Positions 1 through 7,009 of a stretch of DNA of 22,509 bases are shown here, in pieces. Source of the stretch: JBCBRR01 sp039029235 (GTDB lineage: Bacteria > Bacteroidota > Bacteroidia > Cytophagales > Amoebophilaceae). Within the stretch, counting starts at the first letter, position 1. Every line of letters begins with the position of its first letter. The DNA lies in contig JBCCGO010000011.1 of NCBI GenBank assembly GCA_039029235.1, positions 1 through 22,509 of the forward strand, in the 5' to 3' direction. The notes under the pieces were generated by a model. It was given only the letters and a program-made list of their open reading frames with translations. It made no database searches and was not told the origin of the DNA. The translations under genes and the position numbers were made by a program.

Positions 1-2
1 CG

Positions 3-1000
3 CCGCAGTCATTCTCCGCTGCCTTCTGCCTTCGCTGCGTCATCGCGTTCTCCAGTGCCGACGGCACCGACTCAAACAGGTTTATTTTGGAAGCCAATTG
101 GCGCCGTCAGCTCACTGATGGTATCGGCCAAGTCTTCACCCCGTTCGGGCGCTTGCGCGGCGATGTCTACAGTCTCGACAATCCCGGTATTCTTGAGCTG
201 GGCGGCACGGAAGATGTAGCAAACTCGAAATTTACCGATAACCTTGCGTCCAATCGCGATAACGGGACAGTGTGGCGCGGCAATGCCGTTGGTGGTCTTG
301 AATACCGCTACCCATTCGTGACATCGACGGGGCTAGTGACGCACACGGTTGAGCCCATCGGGCAAATCATCGCGCGCCCTGCTTCGATCGGAGATCAGCA
401 AGAGATTCCTAACGAAGATGCCCTCAGCCTCGTCTTCGACGATACGATCCTCTTCAATATCGACAAGTTCTCTGGATATGACCGTATCGAGACTGGCACA
501 CGGGTGAATGCGGGCTTTGGCTACACGGCGCAACTTGCCGGCGGCAGCTATGCGCGCGCGGTCTTCGGCCAAAGCTATCAGGTTGCCGGACAGAACGAAT
601 TCGACAACATTTTCTACCAGTCGAGCGGCCTTGCAACGAGCAACTCCGACTACATCGCGGGCGTCTATGTCGAGACGGTGAACGGATTTTCGTTCACCGG
701 CCAATCCCGTTTCGATGAAGACAATTTCGACATGGTACGGACCGATATCGGGTCGCGGCTAGATTATGGACCGCTTCAGGCCAGCGTGAATTACGCAAAG
801 GTGCCGAAGTTCCTGCGGCCTAAAGACGTTCTCAAAGGCAGGACCGAAATTCTCGATAGCGACAATAGCGAAGAAATCCTTCTCGGCGGCGCACTTGCTA
901 TCACCAACGAATGGTGGCTGCTCGGCAATCTGCGGTACGACATCATCGAAGACCAAACGGTGACGGACGGGCTTGGACTGCGCTACCAGGACGATTGCTA
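3..1000 (+). CDS. lptD: C-terminal barrel part of an alphaproteobacterial LptD (5' end outside window, 3' end cut)
   Basis: LptD is the outer-membrane beta-barrel that inserts lipopolysaccharide into the outer leaflet. The frame is open from base 3, so the gene enters from the left; a TTG at 87 could be called as a start but is internal, because family-like sequence (TDSNRFILEANWRRQ) begins upstream of it. Recognisable blocks follow: TPFGRLRGDVY, GLEYRYPFV, HTVEPIGQIIARP, EDALSLVFDDTILF, FSGYDRIETGTRVNAGFGY and LGLRYQDDC. These are typical of Rhizobiales LptD, where a pattern like Y-D-D-C normally leads into the last barrel strands. Here the match ends at about base 1,000 and the frame runs on into unrelated sequence up to a stop at 1170-1172. 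The segment is visibly richer in GC and in codons such as GGC and CGC than everything after it. The LptD assignment is firm; whether the segment belongs to this chromosome is doubtful. Confidence 0.8.
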
Positions 1001-1172
1001 CCGGATGGTATCAGAGCTAGCGGCCGTAGCCGAGGCAGGCTTATCGCAGATCTCGACGAAGGGCTATGACACGCACGCCAAGTCCCATACCCATGTCAAG
1101 AAGCTGTTACAAGTCTGCCTAGCTTTTTGTGGGAAGGAAGTGTCTTTGAAGTATGAAGAGGTCACACTCTAG
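1001..1172 (+). pseudogene. C-terminal tail resembling a DUF1703/PDDEXK_9 (AAA-ATPase-like) protein, fused in frame to the lptD fragment
   Basis: The last ~57 codons of the open frame do not fit LptD. They read A-E-A-G-L-S-Q-I-S-T-K-G-Y, then HVKKLLQVCLAFCGKEVSL and a terminal YEEV, ending at a TAG at 1170-1172. The pattern 'ALxQIxxKGY ... hydrophobic strand ... FCGKEV' is the usual C-terminal end of the AAA-ATPase-like proteins with a PDDEXK_9 (DUF1703) nuclease-fold domain, which are abundant in Bacteroidota and in the Cardinium/Amoebophilus group. Only the tail is present; the ATPase part and most of the nuclease fold are missing. I read it as the broken end of a Bacteroidota gene placed next to foreign DNA. 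The identification rests on recall of a short motif, so it is tentative. Confidence 0.45.
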
Positions 1173-1456
1173 CATCCTCTGAGCACCGATGGTCCGCCAG
1201 ATGCTCTCTCGAGGGCTGAATATATCCTTTGTCAGTGAGCTGACAGGGTTGAGCGAAGCAGGCATGCGTAGCTTATAAATCATCCCGCCCCGCTCCTACA
1301 TCTTCCCACCAACGGCCCCTAGACCTTCTCCCCCTCCCTCCTCGGCCTAGGGGACACCTTGTCAGAGGCCCCCAGACCTCCTCTATGCGCACTAGGGCTG
1401 CTGTATAAGAGCAATAGCAGCATATGCAGTAGCTCGTGGCCTCATACCCGTATGTG
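1173..1456. other. Gap between the junction tail and clpX; C-rich, pyrimidine-rich block
   Basis: No convincing gene. Bases about 1285-1385 on the + strand are strongly C- and T-rich (runs such as CTTCTCCCCCTCCCTCCTC), so the - strand is purine-rich. An open frame on the - strand through it encodes a low-complexity Gly/Arg-rich string and is not believable. The block lies just downstream of the clpX stop (1457-1459), but I see no clear stem plus T-run terminator. Confidence 0.4.
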
Positions 1457-2683
1457 TTAGCCATTTTGGGCTATACTAAGCACACTTGATTTAGCCTTGT
1501 CTAGCTCGTTCATGACGTAGGCCCGATTTACGATCAATTTCTTGATCTTTTTCTGGGAGGGAAGCTCGAACATGGTGTCAGTAACGATAGCTTCGCAGAC
1601 CGACCTGAGGCCCCTCGCACCTAGTCCGAGCTCCAAGGTCTTTTGCACAATGTAGTCTAGAGCATCTTCGGTAATGGTTAGCTCAATATCCTCCATAGCA
1701 AACAGCTTGGCGTATTGCTTCGTGAGTGCATTCTTAGGCTCAGTCAATATTCTCTTCAAGGTGGCAGCATCCACAGGGTCGAGATGGCTGATGATGGGCA
1801 ATCTTCCTATAAGCTCCGGAATCAACCCATAAGCCTTAAGATCAGGCGAGGCAATGTGTGACAGCAACTTACTGTCTTCCGTATAGATACTGGAGGATGT
1901 TCGTGTAGCAAACCCTAAAGATCTCATGTTGAGCCTTTTGCTGATGATTCGGTCTATGCCTTCAAAAGCTCCTCCGCATATGAACAAGATATTTTCTGTG
2001 TTAATCTGAAGCATCTTTTGGTCTGGATGCTTTCTCCCCCCTTGTGGAGGGACGCTGACGGTAGTACCTTCTAGGAGCTTGAGTAGGGCTTGTTGTACGC
2101 CTTCGCCGCTGACATCTCGCGTGATAGAAGGGTTGTCACCTTTTCGGGCAATCTTGTCTATTTCATCGATATAGATGATCCCCTTCTCAGCCATAGCTAC
2201 GTCATAGTCGGCTGCCTGTAATAAGCGGGTCAGTATACTCTCTACGTCTTCGCCTACGTAGCCTGCCTCAGTCAATACAGTGGCATCTGCCATACAAAAA
2301 GGTACCTGCAGGACGTGCTTGGCTAGGATGCGGGCTAGGTAAGTCTTGCCGGTACCTGTCTCCCCTATCAGGAGAATGTTGGACTTTTCGATAAGTACAT
2401 CCTCTGCTACAGGTTGTCCCAGCCTTTTGTAATGGCTGTAAACAGCTACTGAAAGGACCTTCTTAGCTTGCTCCTGGCCTATAACGTACTGGTCTAGGCG
2501 CGTTTTGATTTCTTTGGGCGTTCGGGGCTTTGCATCAGCTAGTTGTGGCTGTGTTGCTTCGTTACTGATCAGTAAGGTGGCTTGCTCGATACACTGATCG
2601 CATATGTGGGCCGTGTGTCCAGAGATCATCATGGCCACTGCTTCATTACTTCTTCTGCAGAAAGAGCAATAAATCTTTTCCAT
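1457..2683 (-). CDS. clpX: ATP-dependent Clp protease ATP-binding subunit ClpX
   Basis: AAA+ unfoldase that recognises substrates and threads them into ClpP in the cytoplasm. The 408-residue protein has the normal family length. It has an N-terminal zinc-binding domain (C6-x2-C9 and C28-x2-C31), Walker A GETGTGKT (107-114), pore loop GYVG (141-144), Walker B YIDEID (171-176), the RKH loop (217-219) and a sensor-2 region GLGARGLR. The ClpP-docking tripeptide, usually IGF, appears as LGF (256-258), a conservative change. The ATG start lies a single base after the clpP stop, so the two genes are almost certainly co-transcribed and translationally coupled. There is no lon or tig beside them within the window. 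Identification is secure. Confidence 0.97.
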   Translation of the reverse strand: MEKIYCSFCRRSNEAVAMMISGHTAHICDQCIEQATLLISNEATQPQLADAKPRTPKEIKTRLDQYVIGQEQAKKVLSVAVYSHYKRLGQPVAEDVLIEKSNILLIGETGTGKTYLARILAKHVLQVPFCMADATVLTEAGYVGEDVESILTRLLQAADYDVAMAEKGIIYIDEIDKIARKGDNPSITRDVSGEGVQQALLKLLEGTTVSVPPQGGRKHPDQKMLQINTENILFICGGAFEGIDRIISKRLNMRSLGFATRTSSSIYTEDSKLLSHIASPDLKAYGLIPELIGRLPIISHLDPVDAATLKRILTEPKNALTKQYAKLFAMEDIELTITEDALDYIVQKTLELGLGARGLRSVCEAIVTDTMFELPSQKKIKKLIVNRAYVMNELDKAKSSVLSIAQNG

Positions 2684-2684
2684 A

Positions 2685-3356
2685 CTATTTGTTTTTCTCT
2701 AATACCTCATCAATGAGGCCATAATCTTGGGCTTGTGGAGCTCGCATCCAATAATCTCTGTCTGCATCCTTCTCTATTTCTTTTTTACTTTTCCCGGTGT
2801 GTTTGGAGAGTATCTGATATAAGTCTTTTTTGATCTCTTGCACTTGCCTGACCGTAATCTCTAGGTCAGCAGCGGGTCCTTGTGCACCTCCTAGGGGCTG
2901 ATGGATCATGATGCGCGCATGGGGCAAGGCTGAACGTTTGCCTGGGGCACCGCCTGTTAGGAGTACAGCACCCATAGAGGCAGCTAAGCCTGTACAAATG
3001 GTATGAACCTCTGGTTTGATGTACTGCATGGTATCATACACCCCTAGGCCAGGGTATACAGCTCCCCCAGGGCTGTTGATGTATAGAATCACATTTTTTT
3101 TAGGGTCTGCAGACTCGAGGAAGAGGAGTTGCGCTATGATGATATTGGCCATATGGTCGTCTACCGGCATACCTAGAAAAATGATTCTATCCATGATGAG
3201 GCGAGAAAAAACATCAATCTCCCGAAAATGGGTAGGGCGCTCCTCGATTATAGCTCGGGTCATGCTTTCTACTTGGCCTGTGTACTGGTCTACCACTGTG
3301 CCACTGATGCCTCTATCTTTGACGGCATAGGCTTTGAATTCTTTTTTATCAAGCAT
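2685..3356 (-). CDS. clpP: ATP-dependent Clp protease proteolytic subunit ClpP
   Basis: Serine peptidase that forms the double-heptamer degradation chamber for ClpX. The 223-residue protein has the full catalytic triad: Ser127 in GLAASMGAVLLTGG, His152 in HARIMIHQP, and Asp201 in DRDYWMRAP. The SPGG oxyanion segment (95-98) is also present. The start is ATG at 3356. The stop TAG (2685-2687) is followed by one base and then the clpX ATG. In many bacteria trigger factor (tig) precedes clpP; here the upstream ~690 bases hold no recognisable gene. A TAnnTTCG-like box (TAGATTCG, - strand, 3373-3380) lies 17-24 bases before the start, but no matching -33 element was found, so I do not claim it as the promoter. 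Confidence 0.97.
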   Translation of the reverse strand: MLDKKEFKAYAVKDRGISGTVVDQYTGQVESMTRAIIEERPTHFREIDVFSRLIMDRIIFLGMPVDDHMANIIIAQLLFLESADPKKNVILYINSPGGAVYPGLGVYDTMQYIKPEVHTICTGLAASMGAVLLTGGAPGKRSALPHARIMIHQPLGGAQGPAADLEITVRQVQEIKKDLYQILSKHTGKSKKEIEKDADRDYWMRAPQAQDYGLIDEVLEKNK

Positions 3357-4042
3357 AGTCTATTAGCTTCTGCGAATCTACGGGGTTACTCCGAAAACTC
3401 CTACAGGGCTGCCCTGAAGAGAGCTTCTCTGCCCCCTGGGTTGTCACTGGGAACTTTTTGGTATTTGCCACAGCAATGCGAGAGATATTAAATTTTTTCT
3501 GTCTAAAGTACCCTACTGGGCTCAAGCCGCTTACTTGCCAAGTACCTAGGCTGCTTGCCAAGTGTTTGGGTGTAAGTGTTCTGCACAAGTTTGGTATTTT
3601 TTATTGATTTTCCTACCGAGGCACTTTGCTAGACGTTAGTTTGTTGCACACCTAGCACCTATGTTTGCGTTCTGAGCCGGTAGTTTTAGCACTTAACGAG
3701 CCATTCGTTTCTTACTCCATGCCCTCTAAGCATGCGCTGGTCATTATTGATTTTTCTTAACTCTAGGCCTCATGCGTAGACGGCCTCAGGGCATAACCAA
3801 GCCAGAGGTCTGGCGTGTATGCTGCCTCACTATGGGCTCCCGCTACTACGCCACCTGAGCTGGGCGGCAGCTATGCTTTAGGTAAATCATTGCTTGCTCC
3901 AGGCTGCTTCTATACCCAATAATGTATAATACTAGCTGTGCCATACTAATGGTACTGGCGAATATTTTTTTATATTTTCGTTTCTAAAATCCTGATCTTT
4001 TTATAGGTTAGTACAAATAGAGAAAAGCGAAGCAAATGACTT
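3357..4042. other. Long intergenic region between divergent clpP and rel genes
   Basis: About 690 bases without a supportable gene. The reading frames in it (for example - strand 3349-3588 and + strand 3228-3491) show no family motifs, overlap the clpP end, and look like chance. The right-hand part (about 3,900-4,040) becomes AT-rich, with TATTTTCG around 3974, which resembles a Bacteroidota -7 box for the rel gene, but I could not match a -33 element at the right spacing. An imperfect inverted repeat AGGCC...GGCCT lies near 3765-3785. Otherwise I see nothing, and the region may be decayed coding sequence. Confidence 0.4.
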
Positions 4043-5461
4043 TTGGCAGATCCTAAAGCTAGTGCATCTGCCTATTCTGGTATATTCTTGGGTAGAGATG
4101 TCAAACTACGTGAGGGGCTAGCAATTATACCCATGTGGTGGCAGGAAAATATTCCTAGGAAGCAAGATAGGATGAGCCCCCTCCTGGCCTTAGAACCGCA
4201 TAACAATCTCTTATTTTTGTCGTTCGTCATGAAGTATATGCCCCATGCTAGCCAGCCGGGTTCCCAACTATTTACTCCCCAAAGCCTTCACAGTAGCCAT
4301 CGCCTCTTGTGCCACCTGGCTAGTCCATCTACCCACCAAGAGTCAGCAAGCATGCACAAAGCCTTGTTTTTTCTCAGAGATACCTGCCCGGATGACACCA
4401 GAGCACTCGAGAAAATTAGTGTTGGCCATCCATTTGAAGTAGCTTGCCTATTGGCAACACAATTTAAGCCCGAAACCCAGGCTATTGTCAGTGCTTTGCT
4501 CCATGAGATGATAGTAGAGAAGCAAGTGCCATTGGCAACTATTCAACGGGAGTTCGGCGATGGTGTATCCACAATCGTTGCTGGCGTCACTCAGCTAGTA
4601 AGGGCAGCGTATCTGGGGCAGGCTTGCTTGTTGGTTAGGCTTAAGGAGGTACTATCTAGGCCTACGTTTAGCCATATCCACATCCTCTTGGTCAGCATAG
4701 CTGACTGCCTTGAGAACCTGTACAGGATAAATAGCTTCTCGTCCAACGAACAGCAACGATGGTCTGATCTAGCCGAGTACGTCTATGCACCACTAGCTGG
4801 CCGACTCGGCATGTATCATATCCAGTCGGAATTAGAAGACTTATACCTTAAGTTCCGAAAAAGAACCACCTACGATAAGATAGCCAAGCATATTCAAGCT
4901 ACTAGATCCACCACCGAGGGATTCCTATCCAGCTTTATAGCCCCCATTCATCTAGCCCTTCGGCAGCAGGGTGTGGTCCACACCATCCAAGCACGCACAA
5001 AGTCTGTCTCCTCTATATACCGCAAGATTCGGAAGCGTCATGCATCTCTGGCAGCCATGCATGACCTATATGCCATTCGTATTGTTTTTGATAGCAGGCT
5101 GCATAGTGAATATACAACCTGTTGGCTAGTTCATGAGCTAGTAAGTACGCTGTATACAACTTTGCCGAATAAGTTTAGGAACTGGCTTGACTACCCCAAA
5201 GCTAGTGGTTATGAAGCCTTGCATCTCACCGTGATGGCTCAGGCTGGCCAGGTGATAGAAGTACAAATTCGTAGCAAAAGAATGGATGCAGTAGCCGAGG
5301 AGGGTACGGCAGCACACTGGAAGTACAAGGAGTTGGCTATAGCTAAGGAGTTTGCAAAAATAGACGGGCTATGGCTCAGCAACGCCAAGCAGTTTTTAAG
5401 AACTCCCTCCATGGATAGAACCATCTACATAAGGACAGACAGCGCGTATATTAAGCGGTAG
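4043..5461 (+). CDS. Short Rel/SpoT homologue: degenerate HD hydrolase domain plus (p)ppGpp synthetase domain, no TGS/ACT
   Basis: Member of the RelA/SpoT family, which makes and degrades the alarmone (p)ppGpp. The 472-residue frame starts at TTG (4043); the first ~100 residues match nothing I know, and ATG codons at residues 64 or 104 are alternative starts. Residues ~129-270 align with the HD domain (H129, H154, D221; YAPLAGRLGMYHIQSELEDL). But the family HDxxED signature reads H154-E-M-I-V-E159, so the metal-binding Asp is Glu and the catalytic Glu-Asp pair is Val-Glu. The synthetase domain (~315-435) looks intact: ARTKSVSSIYRKIRKRH, D341 in DLYAIRIV, PKASGYEALH, E406 in EVQIRS, and EGTAAHWKYKE. 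The protein then ends; the usual C-terminal TGS, helical and ACT regions (about 300 residues) are absent, and I could not find them downstream. Predicted to synthesise but not hydrolyse (p)ppGpp, or to be eroding. Confidence 0.88.
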   Translation: MADPKASASAYSGIFLGRDVKLREGLAIIPMWWQENIPRKQDRMSPLLALEPHNNLLFLSFVMKYMPHASQPGSQLFTPQSLHSSHRLLCHLASPSTHQESASMHKALFFLRDTCPDDTRALEKISVGHPFEVACLLATQFKPETQAIVSALLHEMIVEKQVPLATIQREFGDGVSTIVAGVTQLVRAAYLGQACLLVRLKEVLSRPTFSHIHILLVSIADCLENLYRINSFSSNEQQRWSDLAEYVYAPLAGRLGMYHIQSELEDLYLKFRKRTTYDKIAKHIQATRSTTEGFLSSFIAPIHLALRQQGVVHTIQARTKSVSSIYRKIRKRHASLAAMHDLYAIRIVFDSRLHSEYTTCWLVHELVSTLYTTLPNKFRNWLDYPKASGYEALHLTVMAQAGQVIEVQIRSKRMDAVAEEGTAAHWKYKELAIAKEFAKIDGLWLSNAKQFLRTPSMDRTIYIRTDSAYIKR

Positions 5462-5639
5462 CACATACGCTAGTAGCAGGCGAGCATGCTTAAGGTAAGT
5501 AAGCAAAGGGCAGCTTTGACCAGCTTAGCACATCATCTAAGATCTTTAACAAGCTGCGGTACGCTAGGGTTTCAAGGACACTACATAAACGCTCCCCGAA
5601 ATGCAAGGATAGCCGCGTAAGGCCAACAAAAGGATGAAC
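5462..5639. other. Gap downstream of the rel homologue
   Basis: The bases after the rel stop were read in the continuing frame and the alternatives to see whether the missing TGS/ACT regions survive. Stops occur quickly and no TGS-like pattern appears. Together with the floA leader, the full non-coding stretch 5462-5890 is about 430 bases. Confidence 0.4.
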
Positions 5640-5670
5640 TTGATAGTTGTATAGAAAGTTGTTAACTTTG
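5640..5670 (+). promoter_or_regulatory. Bacteroidota-type promoter upstream of floA
   Basis: CTTG with TTG at 5640-5642, exactly 20 bases, then TAACTTTG at 5663-5670. This fits the primary sigma promoter of Bacteroidota (-33 TTTG, -7 TAnnTTTG, spacing ~19-20). It would start transcription near 5677 and leave a leader of about 210 bases before floA. A second, weaker -7-like box, TATACTTG, follows at 5672-5679. Based on sequence pattern only. Confidence 0.5.
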
Positions 5671-5890
5671 CTTATACTTGCATCCCGATGTATAATACAT
5701 TTTGAATCATTATGTAGAGCTGCTAGTTATAGACATTTGGCCGGAGCCAGACAATGCTTTCAGCTAGCTAAGCGCAAATGTAAGCACACAGTTTTTAAGA
5801 CCTTTGCAGCTAATAATATATTCTTGAAACAATCTAACACTTACTGCAGCCCCAGGCACGCAGCGGTGGGGAAATTTAATCATCTTGACA

Positions 5891-6892
5891 ATGGACGCCT
5901 TCACCTATTACTGGCCATCAAGCATCGTAATTATTCTAGGTGCGATACTGTTTCTCAGCTTTGTACCGCTCAATCTGTGGATCACTGCCCTATTCTCTGG
6001 CGTTCGAGTAGGGCTGCTCGAGCTAGTATTTATGCGCATCCGCAAAGTCCCTCCCCATATTATTGTCGAATCGCTGATTACAGCTACCAAGGCCGGGCTC
6101 AAAGTAACGATCTCAGAGATTGAGACACACTACCTGGCAGGCGGTAACGTCCCTTCAGTAGTCAGGGCGCTGATCTCTGCTGATAAAGCCAGTATCAGCC
6201 TAACTTTTAAGCAGGCTACAGCCATTGATCTAGCGGGTAGAGATGTATTTGAGGCTGTGCAAATTTCCGTCAACCCCAAAGTGATCAATACACCTTCGGT
6301 AGCTGCCGTAGCTCATGATGGGATTCAACTGATCACCAAAGCTAGGGTAACATTACGTGCTAATATTCAGCAACTTGTGGGAGGTGCTGGCGAAGACACC
6401 GTTCTAGCTAGGGTGGGAGAAGGCATTGTTACCTCTATCGGCTCTACGAAGACGCATAAAGAAGCGCAAGCTAATCCCGATCAAATTTCTAAGCTAGTGC
6501 TAGAACGAGGCCTAGATGCTGGTACGGCTTTTGAGATTCTTTCTATTGACATTGCTGACATAGATGTAGGAGAAAATATTGGAGCTAAGCTGCAGATAGA
6601 TCAGGCCAATGCTGACCTGCGGGTGGCAGAAGCAAAGGCAGAAGAACGCAGGGCTATGGCTGTGGCTGTAGAGCAAGAGATGAAAGCTAAAGCCCAGGAA
6701 GCCAGAGCCCAGGTGATTTTAGCCGAAGCTGAGGTGCCCAAAGCAATGGCTAAAGCGCTGCAAAATGGTTATGTGGGGGTTATGGACTACTATCGCATGC
6801 AAAACGTGCGGGCAGATACAAGCATGCGTACAGCCATTGCTGAAGAAGGTGGAGGTAGAGAAAAAGCAACAAAAGAAGAGCCTCTCGGATAG
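5891..6892 (+). CDS. floA: Flotillin-like protein FloA (SPFH family, formerly UPF0365)
   Basis: Membrane-anchored SPFH protein that scaffolds membrane microdomains. The ATG at 5891 gives 333 residues, the usual family length; a TTG two codons upstream is possible but less likely. Numbering from the ATG, residues ~9-35 form a hydrophobic membrane segment (SSIVIILGAILFLSFVPLNL). The stretch that follows, VRVGLLELVFMRIRKVPP, is diagnostic for this family, as are YLAGGNVPSVVRALISADKA, GRDVFEAVQISVNP and the C-terminal coiled coil rich in Ala/Glu (QANADLRVAEAKAEERRAMA). NGYVGVMDYYRMQN near the end is also characteristic. The gene stands alone between the rel homologue and the convergent lptD, behind its own promoter-like sequence. 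In many Bacteroidota and Firmicutes floA follows an NfeD-like gene; none is visible here. Identification is secure; its substrate or partner proteins are unknown. Confidence 0.95.
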   Translation: MDAFTYYWPSSIVIILGAILFLSFVPLNLWITALFSGVRVGLLELVFMRIRKVPPHIIVESLITATKAGLKVTISEIETHYLAGGNVPSVVRALISADKASISLTFKQATAIDLAGRDVFEAVQISVNPKVINTPSVAAVAHDGIQLITKARVTLRANIQQLVGGAGEDTVLARVGEGIVTSIGSTKTHKEAQANPDQISKLVLERGLDAGTAFEILSIDIADIDVGENIGAKLQIDQANADLRVAEAKAEERRAMAVAVEQEMKAKAQEARAQVILAEAEVPKAMAKALQNGYVGVMDYYRMQNVRADTSMRTAIAEEGGGREKATKEEPLG

Positions 6893-7009
6893 CAAGCTAG
6901 GGCGTATAGCGGCTATGCCCCAGCCCAAACACCGCAGCAGTACGGTAAAAAACTTGAAACCTTGATGGGCAGTAAGTGGGCGTGGGGAGGAAATTACAGC
7001 TTGCCAAAA

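Noticed and set aside
333..704. 123-residue open frame on the - strand inside the lptD fragment
   Set aside because: Antisense shadow of a GC-rich gene; no motif and the + strand frame is clearly LptD.
3349..3588. 79-residue - strand frame upstream of clpP as a trigger factor remnant
   Set aside because: No resemblance to trigger factor and it overlaps the clpP start.
5647..6123. 158-residue + strand frame overlapping the start of floA
   Set aside because: Overlaps floA in another frame, with no family features and a composition rich in His/Arg/Ser as expected of a shadow.
6890..6925. Hairpin GGCGTATAG/CTATGCC after floA as a terminator
   Set aside because: The stem is imperfect and not followed by a T-run.
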